A DNA stretch of 64,000 nt from Solirubrobacterales bacterium (GTDB lineage: Bacteria > Actinomycetota > Thermoleophilia > Solirubrobacterales > Thermoleophilaceae), in contig JAAYBF010000043.1 in NCBI GenBank assembly GCA_012718975.1, positions 1 to 64,000 of the forward strand, written 5' to 3'. Below are positions 33,612 to 42,885 of this stretch, in pieces. The notes below the pieces were generated by a model, which did not search any database, was not told the origin of the DNA, and saw nothing but the letters and a program-made list of their open reading frames with translations. The stretch's first letter is position 1. The number at the start of each line of letters is the position of its first letter. The position numbers were made by a program, and so were the translations under genes.

Positions 33612-34958
33612 TCATGACGGGCGGTTGGAGAGGTCTGTCCTCAGCTCGTCCACAGTCTGCGCGAGCTGAGGGTCGCGCTCGAGGTCGCCGGCGAGGCTGC
33701 GGACGGCGGTCAGGATGGTCGAGTGGTCGCGGCCGCCGATCCGCCGTCCGATCTCGGGCAGGCTGGTGCCGGTGAGCTCGCGGGCGAGGTAGATGGCGAC
33801 CTTGCGGGCGCGGGCCACGTCCGGCCGGCGGTCGCGCGCGACGAGCTGCTTGGTCGTCAGGCCGTAGCGGGTCGCAGTGGCCGCGAGGACGTCGTCGACG
33901 GTCGGGTCGGGCCGGCGGCGCTCGGCGCCCGCGAGGCGGTCGAGCAACCGGCGGGCGTGGTCCGGCGTGGGGCGCTCGCCGCGCAGGGAGGCGTAGGCGA
34001 CCACCTGGATCAGCGCGGCCTCGAGGGCGCGGACGCTCGTGGTGACGCGGTCGGCGATCTCGGCGACGAGCTCCGTCGAGGCCTCGACGGAGTCGACGCG
34101 GACGCGCTTCTCGAGGATCGCGTGCCTGACCGCGCGGTCGGGCTGCTCGACCGCCACCACGAGGCCGGAGCCGAACCGCTCGCCGAGGCGCGCGGCGATG
34201 CCGTCGAGCTGGGCCGGGCTGCGGTCGGAGGTCATCACGAGCTGGCGCCCGGAGTCGTGGAGCGCGTTGAAGGTGTGGAAGAGCTCCTCCTCGGTGCGCG
34301 CCTTGTCGGCGAGGAACTGGACGTCGTCGAGCAGGAGCACGTCGACCTCGCGGAAGCGAGCCTTGAAGTCGTGGGTGCTGCCGTCGCGGACCGCCTGGAC
34401 GAAGGCGTTGGTGAACTGCTCGACGGTCGCGTAGCGGACGGTGAGCCCGGAGCCGTGCTGGTTGACGTAGTTGCCGATCGCGTGGAGGAGGTGCGTCTTG
34501 CCGAGGCCGGGCCGACCGTGGATGAAGAGCGGGTTGTAGGTCTGGCCGGGCAGCTCGGCGACGGCGAGCGCGGCCGCGTGGGCGAAGCGGTTGCCGGCGC
34601 CGATCACGAACTGCTCGAAGGTGTACTTGGGGTTCAGCCGCACGTCGCGCTCGTCGCGCTCGGTCGCCGCGCCGGCGGACGGGACCGCAGCGGCGGGGTC
34701 CGGCGCGGTCCATGTCTCGTCGACGATCTCGACGACGGCGCCCGGAGCGAAGCCGCGCGCCGCCGCGCCGCGCAGGACGGGCAGGTAGCGGTCACGCACC
34801 CAGGTGCGGATGTGCGCGGGGGCGCGGACGAAGAGCGTCTGCCCGTCGACGCCCGCCAGCTCGAGCGGCTCGAGCCAGATGTGGAACTTGAAGTCGGGCA
34901 CCTCGCGCCGCAGCTCGTCGCGGATGCGGTCCCATATCGGCTCTACGTGTTCGCGCAC
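33612..34958 (-). CDS. dnaA: Chromosomal replication initiator protein DnaA
   Basis: [65 protein letters not shown]. Confidence 0.97.
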   Translation of the reverse strand: MREHVEPIWDRIRDELRREVPDFKFHIWLEPLELAGVDGQTLFVRAPAHIRTWVRDRYLPVLRGAAARGFAPGAVVEIVDETWTAPDPAAAVPSAGAATERDERDVRLNPKYTFEQFVIGAGNRFAHAAALAVAELPGQTYNPLFIHGRPGLGKTHLLHAIGNYVNQHGSGLTVRYATVEQFTNAFVQAVRDGSTHDFKARFREVDVLLLDDVQFLADKARTEEELFHTFNALHDSGRQLVMTSDRSPAQLDGIAARLGERFGSGLVVAVEQPDRAVRHAILEKRVRVDSVEASTELVAEIADRVTTSVRALEAALIQVVAYASLRGERPTPDHARRLLDRLAGAERRRPDPTVDDVLAATATRYGLTTKQLVARDRRPDVARARKVAIYLARELTGTSLPEIGRRIGGRDHSTILTAVRSLAGDLERDPQLAQTVDELRTDLSNRPS

Positions 34959-35134
34959 GGGCTAGCTCGGCCCCCCGGGGCCAGTTCGGCTGGATATCGG
35001 CTTGGAGAGGGCCGCCCGTCCCGGCCGGCTCTCGGAGAGGGCCGAGTCTACATCCGCGCACCGCGCGCATAGCGGGGCCGTCGGACGACTCCCGCAAATC
35101 GCGAGGAAAAGCGACACCGACCCCGTCCGGTCCC

Positions 35135-35140
35135 TATACT
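35135..35140 (+). promoter_or_regulatory. Candidate -10 box (TATACT) for rpmH, with GCGACA at -35 (18-nt spacer)
   Basis: GCGACA(35111-35116)-N18-TATACT upstream of the rpmH RBS. Confidence 0.45.
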
Positions 35141-35164
35141 CCCCGCCTTCGAGAGGAGCACTGG

Positions 35165-35299
35165 ATGAAGCGCACCTACCAACCCAAGAAGCGCAAGCGG
35201 GCCCGCACCCACGGGTTCCGTGCTCGGATGAGCTCGCGCGCGGGTCGCGAGATCCTCAAGCGCCGCCGCAGCAAGGGCCGGCGCCGCCTGACCGTCTGA
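35165..35299 (+). CDS. rpmH: 50S ribosomal protein L34
   Basis: [44 protein letters not shown]; below the ORF-track length cutoff. Confidence 0.98.
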   Translation: MKRTYQPKKRKRARTHGFRARMSSRAGREILKRRRSKGRRRLTV

Positions 35300-35301
35300 C
35301 G

Positions 35302-35700
35302 ATGAGCGAGGCGGCCGAGGGCCGTGGTGGTGGCCGCCGCCGCAAGCGCGGGCGGCTGTCGCGCAGCGGCGACTTCGACCGCGTCTTCCGCGATGGTCGT
35401 TCGCACGCGAACCGCTACCTCGTCGTGTACTCGTTCCCGCGCAGCGGCGGCGACGAGCCGCGGCTGGGGATCTCCGTCGGGCGCAAGGTCGGCGGGGCGG
35501 TCACCCGCAACCAGGTCAAGCGGCAGTTGCGCGAGGCCTTCTGGGCCTGCGCCGGCGAGCTCCCCGACGGCCACGACTTCGTGGTCGTGGCCCGCCCCGA
35601 CGTGGCCGCGCTGGCCGCCGACGGCGGCGCGCCAGCGGTCGAATCGGAGCTGCGCGAGGTGATGGCGAAGGCGGGGCTCGCCGAGGAGGGCGAGCGGTGA
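35302..35700 (+). CDS. rnpA: Ribonuclease P protein component
   Basis: RLSRSGDFDRVFRDGR..LGISVGRKVGGAVTRNQVKRQLREAF; adjacent to rpmH. Confidence 0.95.
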   Translation: MSEAAEGRGGGRRRKRGRLSRSGDFDRVFRDGRSHANRYLVVYSFPRSGGDEPRLGISVGRKVGGAVTRNQVKRQLREAFWACAGELPDGHDFVVVARPDVAALAADGGAPAVESELREVMAKAGLAEEGER

Positions 35701-35948
35701 CCGCGCGCGCGATCGTCGTCGCGCCGGTCCGCTTCTACCAGCGGTTCGTGTCGCCCGCGCTGCCCCAGCGCTGCAAGTACCACCCGTCGTGCTCGCACTA
35801 CGCGGTCACCGCGGTGCGCCAATACGGCATACTGCGCGGCCTGATCCTCGCGGGCTGGCGCCTGCTGCGCTGCAACCCGTGGAGTCACGGCGGGGTGGAC
35901 TTCGTCGAGGACCAGAAGCTCTTCCACCGCGCCCCGAGACGACCATGA
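35697..35948 (+). CDS. yidD: Membrane protein insertion efficiency factor YidD
   Basis: FYQRFVSPALPQRCKYHPSCSHYAVTAVRQYG..RCNPWSHGGVD. Confidence 0.94.
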   Translation: MTARAIVVAPVRFYQRFVSPALPQRCKYHPSCSHYAVTAVRQYGILRGLILAGWRLLRCNPWSHGGVDFVEDQKLFHRAPRRP

Positions 35949-36799
35949 CGCCCCTCGCGATCATCCCCCAGCCGTTCCTGAACGTCCTCGAGGACGTGCT
36001 GCAGTTCTGGCACGACTTCGTCGGCGGCGGGACCGGCAGCTGGGGCTGGGCGATCATCCTGCTGACGTTCACGATCCGCATCCTCATCCTGCCGCTGACC
36101 TTCAAGTCGGTGAAGTCGATGCAGAAGCTCCAGGTGCTCCAGCCGGAGATGAAGAAGATCCAGGAGCGCTACAAGGACGACCGGCAGCGGATGAACCAGG
36201 AGATGATGAAGTTCTACCAGGAGAACAAGGTCAATCCCTTGGGCTCCTGCCTGCCGCTGCTGCTGCAGATCCCGTTCTTCATCGCGCTCTTCGAGCTGCT
36301 GCGCAGCGACTCCTTCCAGGCGGACATCGCCGGCAACACGAGCTTCGGGCCGATCAACGACCTGGCGGCGCCGCTGACCGATCAGCCGGTCGTGCTGGCG
36401 TTCATGATCGTCCTCTACGTCGCGACGCAGCTGATCGCGACGATGATCACCGCGATCGGCGGCGACAAGACCCAGCAGCGGATCATGATGGCGCTGCCGT
36501 TCGTCTTCGTCATCTTCATCATCAACTTCGAGGCCGGTCTGATCGTGTACTGGATCACGACCAACGTCTGGACGATCGGCCAGCAGCTGGTGGTGCGCAA
36601 GCTCTACCCGCGGCCGAAGCTCGAGGAGGAGGCCGGGGTCGCCACGGCAGGAGCTGCCGCGTTGACGGGGAAGTCCTCTGGTTCGGGTTCGTCGGGCAAG
36701 TCCGGCGACTCGAAGTCGAACGGGGCGGATGCCGCGGCGAAGGCGCCGCCTCCCGCTCCGCGCAAGCGCAAGAAGAAGCGCTCCGGCCGGCGCCGGTAG
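35945..36799 (+). CDS. yidC: Membrane protein insertase YidC
   Basis: WGWAIILLTFTIRILILPLTFKSVKSMQKLQVLQPEMKKIQERYKDDRQRMNQEMMKFYQENKVNPLGSCLPLLLQIPFFIALF. Confidence 0.96.
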   Translation: MTPLAIIPQPFLNVLEDVLQFWHDFVGGGTGSWGWAIILLTFTIRILILPLTFKSVKSMQKLQVLQPEMKKIQERYKDDRQRMNQEMMKFYQENKVNPLGSCLPLLLQIPFFIALFELLRSDSFQADIAGNTSFGPINDLAAPLTDQPVVLAFMIVLYVATQLIATMITAIGGDKTQQRIMMALPFVFVIFIINFEAGLIVYWITTNVWTIGQQLVVRKLYPRPKLEEEAGVATAGAAALTGKSSGSGSSGKSGDSKSNGADAAAKAPPPAPRKRKKKRSGRRR

Positions 36800-36802
36800 C
36801 TG

Positions 36803-36808
36803 TAGGCT
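36803..36808 (+). promoter_or_regulatory. Candidate leaderless -10 (TAGGCT, 6 nt before the jag ATG)
   Basis: TAGGCT-GGCGCG-ATG. Confidence 0.5.
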
Positions 36809-36814
36809 GGCGCG

Positions 36815-37306
36815 ATGGCGGACGGACCCGAATCCCTGCCGGAGGAGCCGGCCGAGCGTCTGCGGGCGCTGGTCACGCGGATCGTCGAGGAGCTGGAGCT
36901 CGACGCGACGGTGGAGATCGACGAGACCGAGGACGAGCTCAAGGCGACGGTCAACGGCGAGGAGCTTGGCCTGCTGATCGGCAAGCACGGCGCGACGATC
37001 GACGCTCTCCAGCACCTGGCGGTGCGGATCGCGATGCCCGCTGGCCGCCGTGACAAGCAGGTCGTGATCGACGCCGCCGGCTACCGTGACCGCCGCGAGG
37101 AGGCGCTCCAGCGGTCGGCCGATCGCGCGATCGCCGAGGCGCTGCGGTTCGGGCGGCCGGTCGAGATGGAGCCGATGCGGGCCCTGGAGCGCAAGGTCGT
37201 CCATCTCTACGTCCGTGACCGGCCTGACATCGAGACGCACAGCGAGGGCGACGAGCCCGACCGGCGGCTCGTGATCACGCCGTTGCGGCCGGCGCGGGAC
37301 TCCTGA
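36815..37306 (+). CDS. jag: KH/R3H-domain RNA-binding protein Jag/KhpB
   Basis: LGLLIGKHGATIDALQHLAVRIA; R3H ERKVVHLYVRDRPDIETHSEGDEPDRRLVI. Confidence 0.93.
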   Translation: MADGPESLPEEPAERLRALVTRIVEELELDATVEIDETEDELKATVNGEELGLLIGKHGATIDALQHLAVRIAMPAGRRDKQVVIDAAGYRDRREEALQRSADRAIAEALRFGRPVEMEPMRALERKVVHLYVRDRPDIETHSEGDEPDRRLVITPLRPARDS

Positions 37307-38073
37307 CCGTTTCACGAGAAACGGTCGAGCGGCTCGCCACCTCCTCCGGGCTGCCCCGGGCCCCCAGCCCCCGCCTCGCGGCTGTCGCCGCCGACCACGG
37401 GCTGGCCGAAGAGCAGGCCGAAGCCCTCGCCCGCCTGCTGGCCGCGCTGGCTGCCGAGCCGGCGCCGCCGACCACGGTCGCCGATCCCTCCTCCGCGGTC
37501 GACGTCCACATCGCCGACTCGCTCAGCGGGCTCGCCGTCCCCGCCGTCGCGACGGCGCGGACGGTTGCCGACATCGGCGCCGGCGCCGGCTTCCCGGGCC
37601 TGCCCCTCGCGGTCGCCCTGCCCTCTGCCCGGATCGACCTGGTCGAGTCGACCGGGCGCAAGTGCGAGGTGATCGACCGCCTCGCCGCCGCGGCGGGAAT
37701 CGCCAACGCGGGCGCCCGCAACTCACGCGCGGAGGAGCTCGCCGCCGATCGGCGTGGCGCCTACGACGTCGTCACCGCTCGCGCGCTCGCCCCGCTCGCG
37801 GTCCTCGCCGAGTACGCGGCGCCGCTGCTGCGCGACGGCGGCAGCCTGGTGGCCTGGAAGGGCCGGCTGGACCCCGCCGAGGTCGCCGACGCAACCGCGG
37901 CGGCGGAGCTGCTCGGACTCGCCGCGCCCGAGCTGACACCCGTCCGGCCCTTCGCCGCCGCCCGCGATCGAGTCCTGGTCGCCATGCGCAAGATCGCGCC
38001 CACGCCCGAGCGCTTCCCGAGGCGGCCGGGAGTCGCCGCGAAGCGGCCTCTGGTGCGGTCGGTTCGGCCTTGA
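37303..38073 (+). CDS. rsmG: 16S rRNA (guanine527-N7)-methyltransferase RsmG, CTG start inferred
   Basis: TVSRETVERL.., VADIGAGAGFPGLPLAVALPSARIDLVESTGRKCEVIDRL; no ATG/GTG/TTG in frame between the stop at 37225-37227 and GTG 37669. Confidence 0.9.
   Translation: MTVSRETVERLATSSGLPRAPSPRLAAVAADHGLAEEQAEALARLLAALAAEPAPPTTVADPSSAVDVHIADSLSGLAVPAVATARTVADIGAGAGFPGLPLAVALPSARIDLVESTGRKCEVIDRLAAAAGIANAGARNSRAEELAADRRGAYDVVTARALAPLAVLAEYAAPLLRDGGSLVAWKGRLDPAEVADATAAAELLGLAAPELTPVRPFAAARDRVLVAMRKIAPTPERFPRRPGVAAKRPLVRSVRP
37305..37326. promoter_or_regulatory. parS-like ParB-binding site inside the rsmG 5' end
   Basis: GACCGTTTCACGAGAAACGGTC: 9-bp perfect arms; core GTTTCACGAGAAAC differs from GTTTCACGTGAAAC at one base. 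Confidence 0.75.
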
Positions 38074-38129
38074 ACTAGAGTCACCCGCGCTGCGCGCCGA
38101 CCGGCGCCGGAGCTACCGTCAGGGACCGC

Positions 38130-38888
38130 ATGGGAACCGTATTCGCGATCGCGAACCAGAAGGGCGGCGTCGGCAAGACGACCACCGCCGTCAACGTCGC
38201 CGCCAGCATCGCCGACGCCGGTTTCGAGACCCTGCTCGTCGACCTCGACCCGCAGTGCAACGCGACCGTGGCGGTCGGACTCGCCAAGGACCTCGAGCCG
38301 AGCAGCTACGACTGCCTCGCCGGGGAGACGACTATCGCCGACGCGGCCCGCCCGACCCCCTTCGACAACCTCGCCTGCGTCCCGGCGACCCCCGACCTCG
38401 CCGGCGCCACGGTCGAGCTACCCCGGATCGACGGCTCCGAGACGACGCTGCGCGAGCAGATGGGACCGGTCCGCGACCGGTTCCTCTTCACGATCCTCGA
38501 CTGCCCGCCGTCGCTGGGCCCGCTGACGGTCAACGCTCTGGTCGCGGCCGACCGCGTCCTGGTGCCCGTCCAGACCGAGTACTTCGCGCTCGAGGGGCTG
38601 GCCGGCCTGCTCGACACGCTCGCGCTCGTCCAGCGTGAGCTGAACCCGGGCCTGACCGTCGCCGGCATGGTCCTGACGATGCACGACGGCCGGACCCGGT
38701 TGGCCCAGGACGTCGAGCGGGAGGTCCGCGAGCACTTCCCCGATCTAGTCTTCGACACCGTGATCCCCCGCAACGTCCGGGTCGGCGAGGCCCCCAGCTA
38801 CGGCCTGCCGGTCGTGCGCCACGCGCCCCGCAGCGCCGGCTCGGCGGCCTACCTCAAGCTCGCGAAGGAGGTGGCGGCCCGTGCTTGA
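38130..38888 (+). CDS. parA: Chromosome-partitioning ATPase ParA/Soj
   Basis: ANQKGGVGKTTTAVNVAASIA, LLVDLDPQCNATVA. Confidence 0.96.
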   Translation: MGTVFAIANQKGGVGKTTTAVNVAASIADAGFETLLVDLDPQCNATVAVGLAKDLEPSSYDCLAGETTIADAARPTPFDNLACVPATPDLAGATVELPRIDGSETTLREQMGPVRDRFLFTILDCPPSLGPLTVNALVAADRVLVPVQTEYFALEGLAGLLDTLALVQRELNPGLTVAGMVLTMHDGRTRLAQDVEREVREHFPDLVFDTVIPRNVRVGEAPSYGLPVVRHAPRSAGSAAYLKLAKEVAARA

Positions 38889-39753
38889 ACGCCACGCCGA
38901 GCCGAAGGCGGGCCGTCGCGGGATGGGCCGCGGCCTCTCGGCGATCCTGCCCTCCGCGACCGACGAGACCGGTCTGCGTGAGATCCCGATCGACCTGATC
39001 GAGCCCAACCAGCAGCAGCCGCGGCGGGAGTTCGACGAGGAGGCGCTGGTCGCGCTCTCGGAGTCGATCCGCGCCCGTGGAGTGCTCCAGCCGATCGTCG
39101 TCCGGCCGCTCCCCGGCGGCCGTTACGAGCTGATCGCCGGCGAGCGGCGACTGCGCGCCTCCAAGCTCGCCGAGCTCACGTCGATCCCCGCGGTCGTCCG
39201 CCAGACCCAGGACTGGGAGCGGCTCGAGCTCGCGCTCGCCGAGAACATGGCGCGCGTCGACCTCAACCCGGTCGAGGAGGCGCGCGCCTGCTCGATGCTC
39301 GTCGACGACCTCGGGCTCTCCAAGGCCGAGGTCGGCCGCCGCGTCGGCAAGAGCCGCGTCGCCGTCTCCAACCTGATCCGGCTGCTGGAGCTGCCCGACG
39401 AGGCGCTCGAGCTGATCGACTCCGGCGAGCTGAGCGAGGCGCACGGCCGCGCGATCCTCACCTGCAAGGACCATCAGGACCGAAAGCGCCTGGCCCGCGA
39501 CGCCCGCGAGCACGGTTGGTCGGTGCGCGAGACCGAGCGCCGCGCACGCGAGCTCGAGGCGGGGCCCAAGCAGCGCTCGACCCGCGAGCCCCACCCCGAC
39601 CTGGTCGCGCTCGCCGCCTCGGTCGAGGAGCGGCTCGCCGCCGGCTTCGGCCGGCCCGTGCGCGTCAAGCCGCGCGGCGAGGGCTGCCGGCTCGAGCTCG
39701 ACTTCGCCACCGCCGCCGAGGCCGAGGAGTTCGCGGCCCGGCTCGGCGCCTGA
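38881..39753 (+). CDS. parB: Chromosome-partitioning protein ParB
   Basis: GRGLSAILP, PNQQQPRREFDEEALVALSESIRARGVLQPIVVRPL, YELIAGERRLRASKLA. Confidence 0.96.
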   Translation: MLERHAEPKAGRRGMGRGLSAILPSATDETGLREIPIDLIEPNQQQPRREFDEEALVALSESIRARGVLQPIVVRPLPGGRYELIAGERRLRASKLAELTSIPAVVRQTQDWERLELALAENMARVDLNPVEEARACSMLVDDLGLSKAEVGRRVGKSRVAVSNLIRLLELPDEALELIDSGELSEAHGRAILTCKDHQDRKRLARDAREHGWSVRETERRARELEAGPKQRSTREPHPDLVALAASVEERLAAGFGRPVRVKPRGEGCRLELDFATAAEAEEFAARLGA

Positions 39754-39782
39754 CCGACGGGCGCCGTCCCTCCCGGCGGCAG

Positions 39783-39856
<74 letters not shown>

Positions 39857-39940
39857 GGGGCTGGCGATTCTAGCGGGCCGCCGCCGGGGCGGCGCCCACC
39901 CGCCCGACGGGACCGGCGCCGCCTCTAGACTTCGACGCCC

Positions 39941-40429
39941 ATGCAGGAGATGGTGATCTACGGCGTCAGCTTCGACATGGTCGGCAAGCAGCCGATCGTG
40001 CTGCTCAAGACCCGCGACGGCAACCGCTTCCTCCCGATCTGGATCGGCCATCCGGAGGCCGCCGCGATCCTGATGAAGCTCCAGGGGGCGAACACCCCAC
40101 GCCCGATGACCCACGACCTGATCAGCGACGTCCTCGGCGAGCTCGAGGTCGAGTGCACCAAGGTCGCGGTCACCGAGCTGCGCGAGAACACCTTCTACGC
40201 CTCGATCACCCTCCGCCTGGCCGGGCGCGAGGTCGACGTCGACTCGCGCCCCTCCGACGCGCTCGCGCTCGCGGTCCGCACCGGCGCCACGATCTTCGCC
40301 GCCGACGAGGTCATCAACGAGTCGGCGATCGAGTTCGAGCACGAGGTCGAGGACACCGAGCAGGTCGTCGAGCAGTTCAAGGACTTCCTCGACAACGTCT
40401 CGCCCGACGACTTTCACGCGGACAGCTAG
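39941..40429 (+). CDS. DUF151 bifunctional-nuclease-family protein
   Basis: LPIWIGHPEAAAILMKLQGANTPRPMTHDLI; SRPSDALALAVRTGATIFA. Confidence 0.9.
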   Translation: MQEMVIYGVSFDMVGKQPIVLLKTRDGNRFLPIWIGHPEAAAILMKLQGANTPRPMTHDLISDVLGELEVECTKVAVTELRENTFYASITLRLAGREVDVDSRPSDALALAVRTGATIFAADEVINESAIEFEHEVEDTEQVVEQFKDFLDNVSPDDFHADS

Positions 40430-41367
40430 CGCGCGAAGGCGGAGGCGAGGATGCGCCCGACGAGGTCGTCGAAGCCGATCCCGGCGGCCTCGGCGGCCTG
40501 GGGGAGCAGGCTCGTCTCGGTGAGGCCGGGGATCGGGTTGGCCTCGAGCACGTGCAGCTCGCCGTCGCCGTCGACGAGCAGGTCGACGCGGCCGAAGCCG
40601 AAGCAGCCGAGCAGCTCGTAGGTCCGCAGCGCCAGCTCGCGCGCCCGCTCGGCGACCGCGTCGGGCAGCTCGGCCGGGCAGATGAACTCCGTGCGGCCGA
40701 TCTCGTAGCGGGCCTGGAAGTCGTAGACGTCCCCCTCGCGCGGCACCGCCTCGACGATCGGCAGCGCCTCCGGCCCGTCGGGCCCGTCGAGCACCGAGAC
40801 GGCGAGGTCGCGCCCGTCGACGAACCGCTCGAGCAGCACCTTGTGGTCGTAGGAGAAGGCGGCTACCAGCGCCGCCGGCACGTCGGCCGCCGTGCGGGCG
40901 AACTTGATCCCGAGCGCCGAGCCCTGGCTCGACGGCTTGACGACGATCGGGAAGGCGAGCCGCTCCTCGATCGCGGGCAGCGCGTCGGCGGCGCCGAGCT
41001 CGCGAAACGCCGTCTGGTTGAAGGCGAAGAACGGCGGCGTCGGCACCCCGTGCTCGAGCAGCAGGTGCTTGGTGGCGACCTTGTCCATCGCCCGCGCGCA
41101 CGCCGGCACGCCCGAGCCCGTGTACGGCACGCCGAGGATCTCGAGTAGCTCCTGGACCGTCCCGTCCTCGCCGCCGGCGCCGTGCATCGCGACGAACGCC
41201 ACGTCCGGCTCGAGCTCGCGCAGCCGGCCGACGAGATCGCGCCCGACGTCGATCCCGACCACCTCGTGTCCGAGCCGCTCGAGCGCGTCCTCGACCCGCG
41301 CGCCGGAGCGCAGCGAGACCTGGCGCTCGAACGAGCTGCCGCCGGCGAGTACCGCTACGCGGCTCAC
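40426..41367 (-). CDS. ddl: D-alanine--D-alanine ligase (copy 2)
   Basis: GTG start VSRVAVLAGGSSFERQVSLRSG; HGAGGEDGTVQELLEILGVPYTGSG; VLEANPIPGLTETSLLPQAAEAAGI. Confidence 0.92.
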   Translation of the reverse strand: MSRVAVLAGGSSFERQVSLRSGARVEDALERLGHEVVGIDVGRDLVGRLRELEPDVAFVAMHGAGGEDGTVQELLEILGVPYTGSGVPACARAMDKVATKHLLLEHGVPTPPFFAFNQTAFRELGAADALPAIEERLAFPIVVKPSSQGSALGIKFARTAADVPAALVAAFSYDHKVLLERFVDGRDLAVSVLDGPDGPEALPIVEAVPREGDVYDFQARYEIGRTEFICPAELPDAVAERARELALRTYELLGCFGFGRVDLLVDGDGELHVLEANPIPGLTETSLLPQAAEAAGIGFDDLVGRILASAFAR

Positions 41368-42845
41368 GACCGCCGCGCGCGCCGGTCGCGCTCGTCGCGG
41401 CGCGGTAGCTCGACCACGCGCGCGCCACCGTCGTCGCCAGCGGCCGGCTCGGCCGAATCGGCCACCGCGTCGTCGCGCGGCGGGGCCTGGGCCGGCTCGC
41501 CGGTCAGCGTGCCGTAGAGCGCGACCTGCTCCTTGACCACTTCGCCGATCCGGCGGATCCCCTCGCGGATGCCGTCCTCGTCGGCGTTGGAGAAGTTCAG
41601 CCGCATCGAGCTGCGGCCGCGGCCGTCGAGGAACGCCCCCTCGCCCGGGACGAAGGCGACGTTGTCGCGCAGCGCGGCGGCGAGCAGGTCGGAGGTGTCG
41701 ATGAAGTCCGGCAGCGTCGCCCAGATGAACAGGCCGCCGCCGGGCTTGGTCCACTCGGCCTGGGGCGGGAAGTGCTCGGCGAGGGCGTCGAGCATCGTGT
41801 CGCGCCGGCCGCGGTAGAGCTCGGTCAGCGAGCCGACGTAGTCGCGCCAGTCGTGGTGGGCGAAGTAGGACTGGACGAGGATCTGCGACAGCGTCGAGGT
41901 GCAGAGATCGGCCTGCTGCTTGCCGAGGTTCATCCGCGCGAGCACCGGCGGCGGCGCCACGACCCAGCCGAGCCTCAGCCCGGGCGAGAAGATCTTCGAG
42001 AAGGTGCCGAGGTACATCACGTAGACGCCGCCGTCGAGCGAGTAGAGGGTGGGAAGCGGCTCGCCCTCGTAGCGCAGCAGTCCGTACGGGTTGTCCTCGA
42101 GCACCAGCAGCTCGCGCTCGCGCGCGACCTCGACCAGTCGCCTGCGGCGCGGGAGCGACATCGTCACGCCGCCGGGGTTCTGGAAGCTCGGCACCGTGTA
42201 GACGAACTTCGGCCGGCGGCCCTCGGCCTCGAGCCGGTCGAGGGTCTCCTCGAGCAGGTCGACGCGCATCCCGTCGGAGTCCATGTCGACCTGGACGACG
42301 TTCGCCTGGTAGGCCTGGAACGCGTTCAGCGCCCCCGGATACGACGGGCCCTCCGCCACGATCGTGTCGCCCGGGTCGATCAGCGTCTTGGTGACGAGGT
42401 CGAGCACCTGCTGGCCGCCGGTGGTGACCATCACGTCGTCGACGTCGACGGTCATCTCCTCGGCCGCCATCACGTCTGCGATGCAGCGCTTGGTCTCGGC
42501 GAGCCCGTCGGTCGGCCCGTACTGCAGCGCCCGCGCGCACGACTCGTCGGCGATCCGGGCGGTCAGCTCGGCGAAGACGTCGGTCGGGAAGCTGGAGGTG
42601 TCGGGCAGCCCGCCCGCGAACGAGATCACCTCGGGCCGGTCGCTCATCGCCATCAGGTCGCGTGTGGCCGACGATGTCATCACCCGTGTCCGCGACGAGA
42701 ACAGCCCGGCGTACCGCTCCAGGTCGCGGCGCGTCGAGCGCTCAGGCGGGTTCGTCGGTGGGCTCATGTCGGTTGGTTCGCCGTTCGCGGCGGGCGTCCT
42801 CGCCGCTTGCCGCCGGGCGCGAGGCCCGCGGTGCTCTATCGTCAC
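41364..42845 (-). CDS. PLP-dependent aminotransferase, class I/II (2-aminoadipate transaminase-like)
   Basis: ISFAGGLPDTSSFP, LQYGPTDGL, VTTGGQQVLDLVTKTLIDPGD, GTFSKIFSPGLRLGW. Confidence 0.9.
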   Translation of the reverse strand: MTIEHRGPRARRQAARTPAANGEPTDMSPPTNPPERSTRRDLERYAGLFSSRTRVMTSSATRDLMAMSDRPEVISFAGGLPDTSSFPTDVFAELTARIADESCARALQYGPTDGLAETKRCIADVMAAEEMTVDVDDVMVTTGGQQVLDLVTKTLIDPGDTIVAEGPSYPGALNAFQAYQANVVQVDMDSDGMRVDLLEETLDRLEAEGRRPKFVYTVPSFQNPGGVTMSLPRRRRLVEVARERELLVLEDNPYGLLRYEGEPLPTLYSLDGGVYVMYLGTFSKIFSPGLRLGWVVAPPPVLARMNLGKQQADLCTSTLSQILVQSYFAHHDWRDYVGSLTELYRGRRDTMLDALAEHFPPQAEWTKPGGGLFIWATLPDFIDTSDLLAAALRDNVAFVPGEGAFLDGRGRSSMRLNFSNADEDGIREGIRRIGEVVKEQVALYGTLTGEPAQAPPRDDAVADSAEPAAGDDGGARVVELPRRDERDRRARRS

Positions 42846-42885
42846 GTCGCCTCAGCGTACCGACGCCGGAGCGCGCCACCGCCCA

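Noticed and set aside
34959-35164. dnaA-rpmH intergenic region as oriC
   Set aside because: No TTNTCCACA-like boxes or AT-rich stretch seen; better explained as divergent promoters.
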